DNA of 28,125 nt from a virus, in the IMG/VR virus record IMGVR_UViG_3300030060_000067, positions 1-28,125 of that record. One strand, written 5' to 3'. The position numbers and the translations under genes are program-made. Positions 13,105 through 23,414 of the stretch are shown here, one piece after another. Positions within the stretch are counted from its first letter, which is position 1. Every line of letters begins with the position of its first letter. A model generated the notes under the pieces. The model searched no databases. It had not been told where the DNA came from and saw nothing but the letters and a program-made list of their open reading frames with translations.

Positions 13105-15350
13105 TGGTACAAGAACTTCCAAAAAACCAATTAAACCCTACTGCTAAACCAGTAAATAGATTTTTGTCTTATAGGTCAGAGCAACCCGCTGCACCGCCTA
13201 AGTTAGTAGAGATGCCAACTCCAAAAGGTGTCAACATAATTCAACGATCTAACGAGATGAGTGTTCAAGGCTACAACAGCTTTAAACAATTATCTGATGC
13301 CTTAAAACAAACAAGCCAGGCTGTTAGTCAGCTAGGGCCAGTTGTTAAAAGTATTGAAGAACAGAAAGGTAGAAATGATGTGTTAAAAGCTTATTCATTA
13401 AGCAATAAACAAGCTATAAATAATGCAGAAAATTACGCTGCAACTAATAAGCAAGTGTCCAGAGAAGATGCCATTGCAGGCATGATGATGGATGAAGTCA
13501 ACCCCTGGAGGCAAAAGGCAAGAGAAGATCAACTTAGTAAATTAGCTGCTGGTGAAGCTGGTATATACATGGATAGGGTGTACAACAAATACGCAGCAGA
13601 AATAGTATCTTTAGATCCTTTAAACCCAAGATTAGATCAAATAAAAGCAGAGGCTGTTACACAATTAGCCCAGGATTGGGGAGTAGATGAAACAAGTGCA
13701 AGTTTTATTGATTACACAATTCCTTCTGTGAACAAGTCATGGCAGGGTTTTAACAGTAAACATTTAAAGGCATATACAAAATTTCAGAAAGAATTACAAA
13801 AAACATTAACTAAAGCACAGCTATACCAAGCATTAACAAATTGGAAAAAAGAGGAATTAACAGAAAATGATTTAGTAGCAAGTTTAGGAACTATTCTTAA
13901 TGACCAAGTAAAAAAATTAGGTTTACCTTTAGAGCCAACAGAATTTAAAAAAGATGTTTTATTGGCATTAAGAGCACAGTTAGAAGTAGAAGCTATAGAT
14001 CCAAATAACAAACATTCTCAAAGAGCTGCTAGTTATTTAGGAATGTTAGAAAGTGTGCCAGTGCACATGGTTACAGATGACGAAGGTAATGTCACCAAAA
14101 TAACTACTGCTGGTGAAATGTTTGGTGCAGATTTTCTTATTGAATCTAATAAAATTGGCAATGCTGCACATCAAATAAATAAAAGAAAAGAAGAGGCAGC
14201 AGAAAAAGATTTTGTTCTTAGATGGGCCGAAACTATTGTTCCATTAGAAAAAGGTAGTGCAGAATATAACGCTGCTGTAGCTGAATTATTGTCAGATGAA
14301 AATATTCCATACGATAAAAGAATAACACTGTTCCAGGAAATAGATCAGTTAGATGAAACTGCTGCAAAGACTACATTTAATACTGCACCTGTAGAAGAGA
14401 TATTTGCATTAAATCAAAGCAGGCATGGGGTTAAATACGATGAAGTTGCAGTTAGAAAAGAATTAACTGAAGCATTGGCTGGTATTCCTCCAGAGCTTGC
14501 AGAATATAAGACAAAGAAATGGCAAGAATTTGCAACCATGACAAGACAAAAAAGGTCTGAAGCTGGTGGTGCTTACGAGACATCCATAATTAACAATAAA
14601 ATAAAAGATAATACAAAATTACAAGTAGAAAAGTATTACAAAGAATTAGGAGGTTTATATACGGATGAAAATATTGATATTAAAACAGTCAATTTACAAT
14701 CTTACATAAGTAATTTACAAGTTAATCGACAAGAAGGAGCTATTACATATAGCAATGCTTTAGAAGACAAAATATACGCAGATTTATCTAATGCGATAAA
14801 CGAAAAAGGAGATTTAGACCCAGCAGAACAAACAAAAATTATTACTAATAGTATTGCTGAATTTAATAAAGATGAAGAATCAATTAAAAGTATGTTTCCT
14901 TTGCCAAAAAACAAACAAAAAAAAGATGAAAAACCAATAGATGCTCCACCTACTTACAGAATTGATGCGGCAGATACAATTCCTATGTCAAGAATAGAAA
15001 AAAACGATTATAAACAATTTGCATTATTTGATAAAGAAAGCACACAAAAAGTATTGAAATTAGTAATGGAGGGAAATCCTATACCTGTACCCATGCGATC
15101 AGCAGCAAATAAATACAATATCTCGCCATATCAGTTACTTATTGATACTTTAGAGCATTATAGAGATGAGGAGTTCTACCCTAGTGAAGACACAAAAAAC
15201 TTTCTTTTAAAAAAAGGAAACAAGCTGAAAGGATTAAAAGATTCAGCTAAAGGGTTTTCTCCAGGAACAGGTCAATTATCTGATGCTACTAATTACATCG
15301 CTTATGTCTTAAGTGGTACAGCACCAAAACGATTTATTTACAGAGGTTAA
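13104..15350 (+). CDS. Internal virion protein C (T7 gp15-like)
   Basis: At 748 aa it matches T7 gp15 (747 aa) and has the same position. It is mostly helical. Its N-terminus is loose and Pro-rich, followed by a SNEMSVQGYNSFKQLSDALKQ motif near residue 49 and many charged helices. The C-terminal part includes MRSAANKYNISPYQLLIDTLEHY and ends GTAPKRFIYRG. In T7, gp15 stacks with gp16 as the internal core and then forms the periplasmic tunnel. Sequence similarity is weak by eye, so the call rests on length, order and composition. It starts at a TAATG junction, and three bases separate it from the next gene. Confidence 0.8.
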   Translation: MVQELPKNQLNPTAKPVNRFLSYRSEQPAAPPKLVEMPTPKGVNIIQRSNEMSVQGYNSFKQLSDALKQTSQAVSQLGPVVKSIEEQKGRNDVLKAYSLSNKQAINNAENYAATNKQVSREDAIAGMMMDEVNPWRQKAREDQLSKLAAGEAGIYMDRVYNKYAAEIVSLDPLNPRLDQIKAEAVTQLAQDWGVDETSASFIDYTIPSVNKSWQGFNSKHLKAYTKFQKELQKTLTKAQLYQALTNWKKEELTENDLVASLGTILNDQVKKLGLPLEPTEFKKDVLLALRAQLEVEAIDPNNKHSQRAASYLGMLESVPVHMVTDDEGNVTKITTAGEMFGADFLIESNKIGNAAHQINKRKEEAAEKDFVLRWAETIVPLEKGSAEYNAAVAELLSDENIPYDKRITLFQEIDQLDETAAKTTFNTAPVEEIFALNQSRHGVKYDEVAVRKELTEALAGIPPELAEYKTKKWQEFATMTRQKRSEAGGAYETSIINNKIKDNTKLQVEKYYKELGGLYTDENIDIKTVNLQSYISNLQVNRQEGAITYSNALEDKIYADLSNAINEKGDLDPAEQTKIITNSIAEFNKDEESIKSMFPLPKNKQKKDEKPIDAPPTYRIDAADTIPMSRIEKNDYKQFALFDKESTQKVLKLVMEGNPIPVPMRSAANKYNISPYQLLIDTLEHYRDEEFYPSEDTKNFLLKKGNKLKGLKDSAKGFSPGTGQLSDATNYIAYVLSGTAPKRFIYRG

Positions 15351-15353
15351 GTT

Positions 15354-18300
15354 ATGCCATTAGAACAAGATCCAAACACAAACGAATTAATCACTAAACC
15401 TGTTGAAGAAGAAGAAACTCTTGTTGCAGAAGTTGAAGAAGAAACAGAGAAAAAGCAAGGAGAACTTGATCACCCCTGGTGGGATGTAACAGAAGGCAGA
15501 GGCGGTGCAGCTTTAGAGTCAGTTAAAAATTTTGCTGGCAAAGTAAAAGAAGGAAATGTAACAGGCGGTGATGTTGGTGATTTATTTGGCTCTTTATTGC
15601 ATTTACAAGCTGAATTAACTTTACCTGAGCATTTAGATAATACTTATGCTTTAGGAACAATAAAAGCTATTGGTAATGCGACAAAAGCTATTACTGATAT
15701 GAGAAAAGGAAATTATACAGATTATGCAATAGGTAGAGGTGCGGACGAATTTGTAGAAAGTGGATACAAAGCAGGCGGTTTTAAGCCTCCTTCAGAAATG
15801 ACAACCGCTGAAAAAAGAGGTGATGATTTCAGGTCATCTTTAATGTTAAATGCTTATTTAGCGGCTGCTTCAATGGGTGTTGGTGGATTACTAAGTGCTT
15901 CTAAGATTCCTTTCGTTCAAAAAGCAGTTCAAGGCTTAGATCCTACAAAAGCAAAAAACTTTATGCGGGCAATAGGTAGGGTTGCTGCAATAAATGCCAT
16001 TGATGAAATACCAAGTACATTTTTAGATGACAATAGAGGAAACTTTGGTACTAAACCTGGAATGAGTTTTTCTGAGGCATCAAATGCTGCTTTCGGTTAC
16101 AACCAACTTATGTCTGGTTTGGCTTCAGTAGGTTTAAATGCAATACCGTTGCAACAGCTTTTTGCAAAAAAAGCAAAAGAATTAGAACTTTTTCAAGAAG
16201 CTAAAAGAGCATTAAAAGGGGAATCTATGACTACCCCAAGAAGGATGTATAGAAGCAAGCAAAAAGCTAATGGAATTATTACAGAGGATGCTGGTGGTAA
16301 ATTTGCTTTTACAAAAAACGTAGATCCTGATGGCACTAATGCTGAAAAAGTTACAGCAAAAACACCAGAATCAGATTCAGTTGAAGAAGCATTACAAAAT
16401 TTAGATAATACATTAATATCAGAAGTTGATAAAGCAGAGACAAACATACCTGAAGTAATAGAACAAATATCTAAAAGAGCTGGTGACGGTGATCAACAAT
16501 TACTAAAATATAGCGATGTATCTGCACCGACAGAAAGCCTTGCAATAACTGATATTAATGCTCGTATAGGGCAAGTGCCAACAGATAATTTAATGTCTCT
16601 TGCAAATCCTAAAAATGGCACAGAGTTGTTTGACGTAATATCAGATGCCACAGGCAAAGAATTTGAAGAATTTACAAGAGTAGATGTTGTTAATGGTATT
16701 AAAAAATTAGAAGGTGAAGGCAGAACATTAATGCCTAACAGGTTAATGGGCATGCCAATTATGAATGTAAATGAAATAAAGTTAGATCCAGTAAAGTTTC
16801 AATATAAAGGCGGTGTTGATGCTCAAGGAGTACAAAAAGGTCAATCATTAGAAGGTGTAGAAAAATGGAATAACGATGCAGAAGGTGTAGTCCAGGTATG
16901 GGAAGATTCAGACGGAATAGTTAATATGGTTAATGGACATAACAGATTGCAAAAAGCAAAAGAGCTAGGCATACCTACAGTTAAAGTTGAATTTTTAGAT
17001 GCTCCAGATGCTATAACTGCAAGGCAACAAGGAGCATTAACTAATATTGCTCAAGGCGGTGGTACTCCTTTTGATGCGGCTAATTTTTTAAAAGAATCAG
17101 ATATAACAAGTCCAGAACAATTAACAGATATAGGAGTTCCATTAAAGTCTGGTTTAGGAGCAAAAGGTTTAGCTCTTAGCAAATTGCCACAAAATATTTA
17201 CCAGGACGTATTAGACGGCAAAATAACACAAAACAGAGGATTATTGCTTGGTGGTAGTGGTCTTGATGAAACTGGTATGCAAACTGCATATAAAGTTTTA
17301 CAAAAGAAAGACGTAACTGACGCAACTTTTTCTGAAGTATTGCAACAAGCTAAAAATGCTCCTACAGCAGAAGGCGGCCAAGTTGATTTGTTTGGTAATA
17401 CAGAAATGTTAAATTTAATGATTGAAAAAGGTCAGTTAGCAGCATCTATTAGAAGAAATTTAGTTCAGGATCGTAATTTATTTAGAAGAGCTGGTCAAGG
17501 AGCAGATAGACTGGAGGCTGCTGGTAGTAAAATTGACAGGTTTGAAGCTGCAAATCAAAAGAATTTTGCTGAATCTGCAATAGCACAGTTTGATGCGGAC
17601 AAATATGCAGATACAAATATAAGCAAGTTATTAAATGAAGGTGCAGAACAGATTGGTCAGGGAGCAAAAGTTGGAGTAGTTACAAGAAGAATACAGCCAA
17701 AAATAATAAATGAAATATTAGATAATCCTGTCTTACCTACTAAAACACCTGAGATACAAACAGAATTACCTACTGCAACAGAATTACCTAGTAGGCAGGC
17801 AATGATAAACAATATTATTAAAAAAGCTGCAATAAATGGAGAAGTAAGACCTCCTAGTACACCTTTAATACAAACTCCTAAGCCATCAGACGTAAGTATC
17901 AGCAAAGTAATTAAAGAGCTAGACGAAGGTATAGAAAAAGGTCAGATAGAAGCAAGTGACGATGCAATACGTTTGTTTAGTGACGAATTAAGGCTTGGTG
18001 ATGAGCACAAAACTTTAGATGACGCTATAAATGCAGATCGTGTTGCTGCTAAAAGAAATGAAATAGGTTGGGATAACAAGACTTATGAGCAAAAAAAGAA
18101 TGAAGATTTTTTAAAAATTATGGAAGAAAGTAGCAAAAAGTTTGTTAGGCAAATGGAAATTGATCCTATTAATAAATTAAAAAAAGAGATTCCTAATTTA
18201 TCTATAGATCAATTACAAGCTAAAAAATTAGAGTTAGAAAAAGGTGGTTATCCACTTACAAAAAGAGTTGCAGGCAATATACAAAGAAAAAGAAATCAAT

Positions 18301-19913
18301 TCCCTTATGTAGAAACTAAACAAAAAGCTGAACAAGCAAGATTAGATTTAGTTTCAGATGAAAACTTAAATAAAATATATAAAGATGGCGAGGAAATAGG
18401 CGATCAAATATTTGAAGCAGAACTAAAAAGAATTGAAGATTTAGAAGCAAATGCGTCTAATAGCTTAGATCCAAGATTGATAGGTCAAGCAGAGTATGAT
18501 CTGGTGTTAAATGAATTAAATAATAAAACTACACAAGGATTTAAATTGCCTAATGAATTTGCAAGAATGAAGCCTCGTTATGGTTTAGGTGAAATTGAAT
18601 TTGATAATGATTTAGACAGGGTTGCATACATTATTAGAAGTAAAGCTAAAAAATCTGCAAGAGAAGATGACATAGTTGCGATGTTAAAACAGCAAGGTGT
18701 AGATCCTGAAGCTGCAAGAAGGCATGGAAGCAAGGTACATCAATTTGTAAAAAACTATGTAAAGGAAGAAACTGGTAGTGCTGCTGCTAACAATGCTGCT
18801 GGCATGCTTATAAAAGTACCTGACCAGGGATTTTTTGAAGCACCAAGCATGAGTTTTGCTTCAGGTGTTGATTTTACTGGTGGTACTTATAACGAGGCAA
18901 ATGTAAGGAGAGCATTAGAGCTATATAAACAAAGGCTAAAAATTAATCAGATGGATCAACTTGCTGATTATGGACAGCGTATTGCAGATGATGCAGAAGG
19001 TATTTTAAATCAAAGCAAAGAGTTGGCCTATGAAGCAAATAAAGCTTTAAAAGAAGCGATGGTTATTTCTGGTATAGAACCAGGCAAAGTTAAATTTTTA
19101 GATGAACTTAATATGGATCAAATGTTTTCTTTTGAAGATAACGTAAGATCTACGGCACAATGGCGGCCTGACATAGCTACTTTTATGGCTCGAAATCCTT
19201 CTGATCCTCTAAGTAATATGGGGGTGGGTCAAACATCGGCAATATTTGTTCCTCCTGATTATCAAGGTGCGATGAGAGGTTCGATTTATTTGTCTCTTCA
19301 TGGGAATTTGAGAAGACGTTTAGGAGGCGAGTTATCAGGTGTTTCACAGAAAGGTAGAAGGTTTTTTGCTGATGCTGGTCATGAAGCATTTCATGCAGTA
19401 CAGGGCATGTTAAATAAGTTAGGTGATAAAAGGTTAGCTAATGCTTTAGAACAACCAAAAGCTATAGAAGAGATGATTTCTATTATTAAACGATCTCAAG
19501 GTAATTTTCAACCTGGTATGAACAATAAAGAAATACAAGCGGAAGCATTTGGTCAATGGTTTAGCGATAGAACAGTAAAATTACAAGACGGTGGATTAAA
19601 GGCTGTATTTGAAAGAGCTAAAAAATATTTAAATGAATTTGGCAGAAAATTAAGATTAATATTAAAAAAAGATCCTACTTATGTTGATGTTTTTGAGTTA
19701 GCAGCAAGTGGTGCTATTGCAAGAAAATCAAAAGTAAATAAATTAACACCAGTTCAATTAGAAGCAATGATAGGCAAAATGGATGCTGAACTAGACCGAA
19801 GCATCCCTGAGCTAACTCAGCGTATTAATGATTATTTGGTCGCCAAAAAGATTGAATATGAAAATATGCTGAATGGTTGGAATGATTCTGTAGCAAAAGG
19901 AGGTTGCATCTAA
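15354..19913 (+). CDS. Giant internal virion protein with ParB-like and zincin domains (gp16-like, part 1)
   Basis: A 1519-aa protein in the gp16 position. The N-terminus is very acidic, followed by a hydrophobic helix at about 162-183 (SSLMLNAYLAAASMGVGGLL). A ParB-like region spans about 470-555, with MNVNEIKLDPVKFQ, then NGHNRLQKAKELGIPTVKV; NGHNR is at 527-531. Near the C-terminus GHEAFHAVQ gives an HExxH zinc site (H1343, E1344, H1347), with a probable third ligand in QAEAFGQW (E1397). The lytic transglycosylase of T7 gp16 was not found at the N-terminus or elsewhere. An ejected protein that modifies DNA, protein or peptidoglycan is plausible. AGAGG about eight bases upstream supports the start. 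Confidence 0.75.
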   Translation: MPLEQDPNTNELITKPVEEEETLVAEVEEETEKKQGELDHPWWDVTEGRGGAALESVKNFAGKVKEGNVTGGDVGDLFGSLLHLQAELTLPEHLDNTYALGTIKAIGNATKAITDMRKGNYTDYAIGRGADEFVESGYKAGGFKPPSEMTTAEKRGDDFRSSLMLNAYLAAASMGVGGLLSASKIPFVQKAVQGLDPTKAKNFMRAIGRVAAINAIDEIPSTFLDDNRGNFGTKPGMSFSEASNAAFGYNQLMSGLASVGLNAIPLQQLFAKKAKELELFQEAKRALKGESMTTPRRMYRSKQKANGIITEDAGGKFAFTKNVDPDGTNAEKVTAKTPESDSVEEALQNLDNTLISEVDKAETNIPEVIEQISKRAGDGDQQLLKYSDVSAPTESLAITDINARIGQVPTDNLMSLANPKNGTELFDVISDATGKEFEEFTRVDVVNGIKKLEGEGRTLMPNRLMGMPIMNVNEIKLDPVKFQYKGGVDAQGVQKGQSLEGVEKWNNDAEGVVQVWEDSDGIVNMVNGHNRLQKAKELGIPTVKVEFLDAPDAITARQQGALTNIAQGGGTPFDAANFLKESDITSPEQLTDIGVPLKSGLGAKGLALSKLPQNIYQDVLDGKITQNRGLLLGGSGLDETGMQTAYKVLQKKDVTDATFSEVLQQAKNAPTAEGGQVDLFGNTEMLNLMIEKGQLAASIRRNLVQDRNLFRRAGQGADRLEAAGSKIDRFEAANQKNFAESAIAQFDADKYADTNISKLLNEGAEQIGQGAKVGVVTRRIQPKIINEILDNPVLPTKTPEIQTELPTATELPSRQAMINNIIKKAAINGEVRPPSTPLIQTPKPSDVSISKVIKELDEGIEKGQIEASDDAIRLFSDELRLGDEHKTLDDAINADRVAAKRNEIGWDNKTYEQKKNEDFLKIMEESSKKFVRQMEIDPINKLKKEIPNLSIDQLQAKKLELEKGGYPLTKRVAGNIQRKRNQFPYVETKQKAEQARLDLVSDENLNKIYKDGEEIGDQIFEAELKRIEDLEANASNSLDPRLIGQAEYDLVLNELNNKTTQGFKLPNEFARMKPRYGLGEIEFDNDLDRVAYIIRSKAKKSAREDDIVAMLKQQGVDPEAARRHGSKVHQFVKNYVKEETGSAAANNAAGMLIKVPDQGFFEAPSMSFASGVDFTGGTYNEANVRRALELYKQRLKINQMDQLADYGQRIADDAEGILNQSKELAYEANKALKEAMVISGIEPGKVKFLDELNMDQMFSFEDNVRSTAQWRPDIATFMARNPSDPLSNMGVGQTSAIFVPPDYQGAMRGSIYLSLHGNLRRRLGGELSGVSQKGRRFFADAGHEAFHAVQGMLNKLGDKRLANALEQPKAIEEMISIIKRSQGNFQPGMNNKEIQAEAFGQWFSDRTVKLQDGGLKAVFERAKKYLNEFGRKLRLILKKDPTYVDVFELAASGAIARKSKVNKLTPVQLEAMIGKMDAELDRSIPELTQRINDYLVAKKIEYENMLNGWNDSVAKGGCI

Positions 19914-22900
19914 TGTCTAAATGTGATGATTTATTTGAAAAACGTCAATCTTTAATAAGGAAAAAAGCAGAAGTTGACGAACAAATGGCAAGGATGAAGA
20001 CAATACAAATGTCTAATCAAATGCCAAGTGATGACACGTTCCTGGATGCAATGGATCGTACTGCTCAATATTTAGAAGATTTAGAAACACAAAAGTTTAT
20101 TAAAGAATCTATAGAAGCTAAAAAGAAACCAGGTGTAAGTATTCCTCGTAATCAACCTACTAATTTTGTAAAAGAATTAAGAGATAGACCAGAAGATGTT
20201 GTAGCTAATTGGGCTAACTATTCGCAGGCATTATTAAGAGCTGGTAAGGATACATTAGATTCCAGATTTGCATTTTTAAATTCTGATCCATTAAAAAGTG
20301 CTCAAATGCTATCAGACGCTTATGACGGTAAATTAAACATAAATCAAGCGTTAGATGCTGTTAATAAATTAACGGAAGGTGATAAAACATTTGTAGAAGA
20401 TTTAGTTAGAGCTAGATGGTTTCATGACAAAGGTAAAGAAGCATATATAAAAGCTGTTGATGATATTGATATATTTATGGAAAGAAATCCAAATGCAGAA
20501 GTACCAGCAGAGTTATTAGGTAAAACTTTTAATACTTACAAATTAGCTTTAATGAGTGAAGCTACTTATGATTTTTATAGAAACCAATGGTCTAAAGCTG
20601 GTAGAGCACAGCAAGGTAGGTTGTTCCCTGACCAGTTAGAGGTAGTGGATGATGCTGCATTTGTTATACCTGACAATATAAAAACTGCTGAAGCTTATGT
20701 AGATTCTTTAGGTATCCAGGGCAGGAAAATTACTGATACAACAGAAGAAGAATCTATTTCTAGGGTAATTACTGCTGCATCTGAAAATATAACAAGGCCA
20801 AAAGAGGCAATGGATCAGTTAAATCTTGAATTAAATAATATAAGAATACAAGGTACAGACGTTAGGAAAAGATATGATCCTAAAATGGTTAAGGATGCAA
20901 GGTTTAGACATACAAATTTATTAGCAAAAGATTCTCAATTATTTAATTTAAGAACTATGGGCCTAGCTTTTAGTTCTAATGTAGCTATGGCAATAAGAGG
21001 GCCGTATCACGCTTTATACAAAAACACTTTATACAAACCTTATGGTACAAAGCTTACTGATAGCTTTATGGAAGCATGGCAGGCAAACTGGAAAGGTTAC
21101 GCTGCTGCATATAAAGCTGTTAGGGAATCAGGCAAAGAATTATTTATGGATGCCTGGAAAGGTGACAGAATGTTTTACTCAAGCAATGTAGAAACTTATG
21201 GTAAGTTTTATGAGCCAGTAGAAAAAAGAATTGCTGAATTAGAAGCTGATTTAAATGTAGAAGGAAATTGGAAAAGTTATTTAAATCCAGAAAAGTACAG
21301 AAGAGAAATACATGCTGCTACACGTTTATGGTTATTTAGAAAGACAAAACATCCAGCGGCATTAAGACCAGGATTTTCCGCACTGGCAGCTTTAGATGCA
21401 CCTTTTGGTTATGGGTATCATGTCTATAAATTAAGAACTGATTTAGAAATTCAAGCTAGAAGAAATGGAGTTCAGCTAGGTTTATTTGATGAAGAATCAA
21501 TAAACAAATATATTAACGATCAATTTGCAGAACAATTTTATAAATTAGATCCAACAGAAGCACAGATAAAAGCTTATAGGCAAGAGCAAAATATTCCACC
21601 TGGAATAATGGATGATAGGGCTGTTGCTGATGAAATTATAGAAACTAGAGTTGCTAACACTTATGGAGGGCCAGTTAATTTAGATGACCTTAGCAGAGGT
21701 GCGTCTGAGTTTTCACAAGACATGAGGTTTCAAAGTCCTCCTGGTGAGGGTAACTTCTTAGGTAAAAAATTCTACGAAGTTGTTAACGGAGCTAGGCAGT
21801 CATCTCCATTGTTTGACATTACTATTGCACCATACCTTGTTGCACCAATGAAAGGTGTTTCCTTGGACATGAAAGGTCTTGGTTTTGCAAGTATTAACGA
21901 TTGGATAGGTCACGCTACTGGTGCTAGAAGGTTAAGCCCAGAACAAATAGCTAGTGCAAAATCCGATGCCATACTTGCAATGCACATTTGGAGCATGGCT
22001 CTTATAGCAAAAGCTAATGATCAGATAATAGGTAATGGGCCAACAAATCCAACAGAAAGGGCAGCATGGTTAACAGATTTAAAAGCAAAAGGTAAAAAAC
22101 CTAACAGCATGTTTGGTGTTCCTTTGATAGGTGGTTTACCTATTGTTAATACTATGTTTTTAATAAGTGACATAATTGATTCTGGACAAACAGCGGTGAG
22201 AAGTAATTACGATAAGAAAAAAATTGCTGGTGCAATCCTAGATGTATTAGTAGGAAACATTGTTAGAAATACGTCTTTAGGTACTATTTCACAAATATTT
22301 GACCTTGCTTATGGTGATCAGTACGGAAGAAGAAGACCAATGAATTTATTTGGTTATATAGGTGGCAGTCAAATACCAGGTATAGGAATTATAAGAGGTA
22401 CAGAAAGAGCAACAAATTCGCAAAAATCTGATTTATATAGAGATGCACAAATTACCAAAAAAGATGAAGAAATATATGATATTGGTGTTTTAGAAAACGC
22501 AGAAAGATTTTTAAAAAATGCTGCGTATAGTGTGACAGGTCTTGCTGGTGCTGCTGGTGGCTCTTACAAAGACAAAGATTGGTTAGGGTCTAATATAAAA
22601 TTGCCTTTTGGAATGGAACTTGTTCATTATTTAGAGCATAGATTTTTCCCTCATTTGCATCCAAACGATAAAGTATATGCTGAATTGCAAATGCTGGAGC
22701 TATTAGAACCACCAAATCCATTGCTAAGAAAAAGATTAATGGATGTACCAATGGATGATGATTTACAAAAAGAATTTAATGATACCTATGGGTCTATCGC
22801 TCCAGGAGTAAACGATGTGCCCATGCTTGGGCCAGTTGCAAGAGCAGAATTAGGTGGGCCTAATAAATCAATAAGAATTAGTTTACCTGTATTTGTAAAT

Positions 22901-23335
22901 TTAAAAAGTTTAGGAATTAGACAAAAAACATCAAAAGAAATAGTGGATATAAAAGTAAATCCATTATTAGAAAAACATGTATTTGACGAAAAAGGTAATG
23001 GTCGAAAATTTATAGATGCTGCAAGGTCACTAATGAATGATCCTATATATATAAATATGCAGGCAGATCCAACAACTACTGCTGATGTAAGAGTAGCAGA
23101 TAAAACAAATGCAGATTTAAAAAGGATGCCTGGCTATTTAATGATGGCTCAACTAAAGAAATATTATGAATTGATTACAACAGATGCTATAGGAAGAAGT
23201 GATTCTGCTGCTGCTATGAAGTGGCAAGAACGTACTAATATGTTGGAAATAGAACTAAGAGATCAAGCTTTAACAGAAGCAAAAGCTACAGTAAATAATT
23301 TATCTGGTCAAAATCCTGTTCTTGAGTCAAAATAA
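19913..23335 (+). CDS. Giant internal virion protein (gp16-like, part 2)
   Basis: The 1140-aa protein starts at the ATG at 19913. AAAGGAGG (19896-19903) lies nine bases upstream, and this ATG overlaps the previous TAA (TAATG); the in-frame TTG at 19904 falls right against the ribosome site and is unlikely. It opens with a charged coiled coil (DDLFEKRQSLIRKKAEVDEQ). The second half has apolar segments, near residue 685 (LAMHIWSMALIAK) and near 738 (LIGGLPIVNTMFLISDII), followed by GYIGGSQIPGIGIIRG. These suit the membrane-active C-terminal part of T7 gp16. No catalytic motif was recognised. Together with the previous ORF it makes a gp16 equivalent of about 2,650 residues, twice the T7 size, split over two genes. 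Confidence 0.7.
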   Translation: MSKCDDLFEKRQSLIRKKAEVDEQMARMKTIQMSNQMPSDDTFLDAMDRTAQYLEDLETQKFIKESIEAKKKPGVSIPRNQPTNFVKELRDRPEDVVANWANYSQALLRAGKDTLDSRFAFLNSDPLKSAQMLSDAYDGKLNINQALDAVNKLTEGDKTFVEDLVRARWFHDKGKEAYIKAVDDIDIFMERNPNAEVPAELLGKTFNTYKLALMSEATYDFYRNQWSKAGRAQQGRLFPDQLEVVDDAAFVIPDNIKTAEAYVDSLGIQGRKITDTTEEESISRVITAASENITRPKEAMDQLNLELNNIRIQGTDVRKRYDPKMVKDARFRHTNLLAKDSQLFNLRTMGLAFSSNVAMAIRGPYHALYKNTLYKPYGTKLTDSFMEAWQANWKGYAAAYKAVRESGKELFMDAWKGDRMFYSSNVETYGKFYEPVEKRIAELEADLNVEGNWKSYLNPEKYRREIHAATRLWLFRKTKHPAALRPGFSALAALDAPFGYGYHVYKLRTDLEIQARRNGVQLGLFDEESINKYINDQFAEQFYKLDPTEAQIKAYRQEQNIPPGIMDDRAVADEIIETRVANTYGGPVNLDDLSRGASEFSQDMRFQSPPGEGNFLGKKFYEVVNGARQSSPLFDITIAPYLVAPMKGVSLDMKGLGFASINDWIGHATGARRLSPEQIASAKSDAILAMHIWSMALIAKANDQIIGNGPTNPTERAAWLTDLKAKGKKPNSMFGVPLIGGLPIVNTMFLISDIIDSGQTAVRSNYDKKKIAGAILDVLVGNIVRNTSLGTISQIFDLAYGDQYGRRRPMNLFGYIGGSQIPGIGIIRGTERATNSQKSDLYRDAQITKKDEEIYDIGVLENAERFLKNAAYSVTGLAGAAGGSYKDKDWLGSNIKLPFGMELVHYLEHRFFPHLHPNDKVYAELQMLELLEPPNPLLRKRLMDVPMDDDLQKEFNDTYGSIAPGVNDVPMLGPVARAELGGPNKSIRISLPVFVNLKSLGIRQKTSKEIVDIKVNPLLEKHVFDEKGNGRKFIDAARSLMNDPIYINMQADPTTTADVRVADKTNADLKRMPGYLMMAQLKKYYELITTDAIGRSDSAAAMKWQERTNMLEIELRDQALTEAKATVNNLSGQNPVLESK

Positions 23336-23414
23336 GGTTACAATAGCGTAGAACTCTACTTAGCAGCAAAAACCACGACCTAAGAAAATACGACATTTAA
23401 CCATTAGGTTATAG
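23336..23414 (+). promoter_or_regulatory. Spacer before tail fibre with T7-promoter-like bases
   Basis: This 79-nt spacer contains AATACGAC (23387-23394), matching the T7 promoter upstream half, but no TATA at the matching distance, so it is a weak candidate. ACCACGACC at 23372-23380 is the reverse complement of the GGTCGTGGT found at 9-17 and 1172-1180. Small hairpins are GTAG-AACT-CTAC (23348-23359) and AACC-ATTA-GGTT (23399-23410), the latter five bases before the fibre ATG. Confidence 0.3.

Noticed and set aside
19904-19912. TTG start for the second giant ORF
   Set aside because: It would begin immediately at the AAAGGAGG ribosome site with no spacing; the ATG at 19913 has ideal spacing and a TAATG junction.
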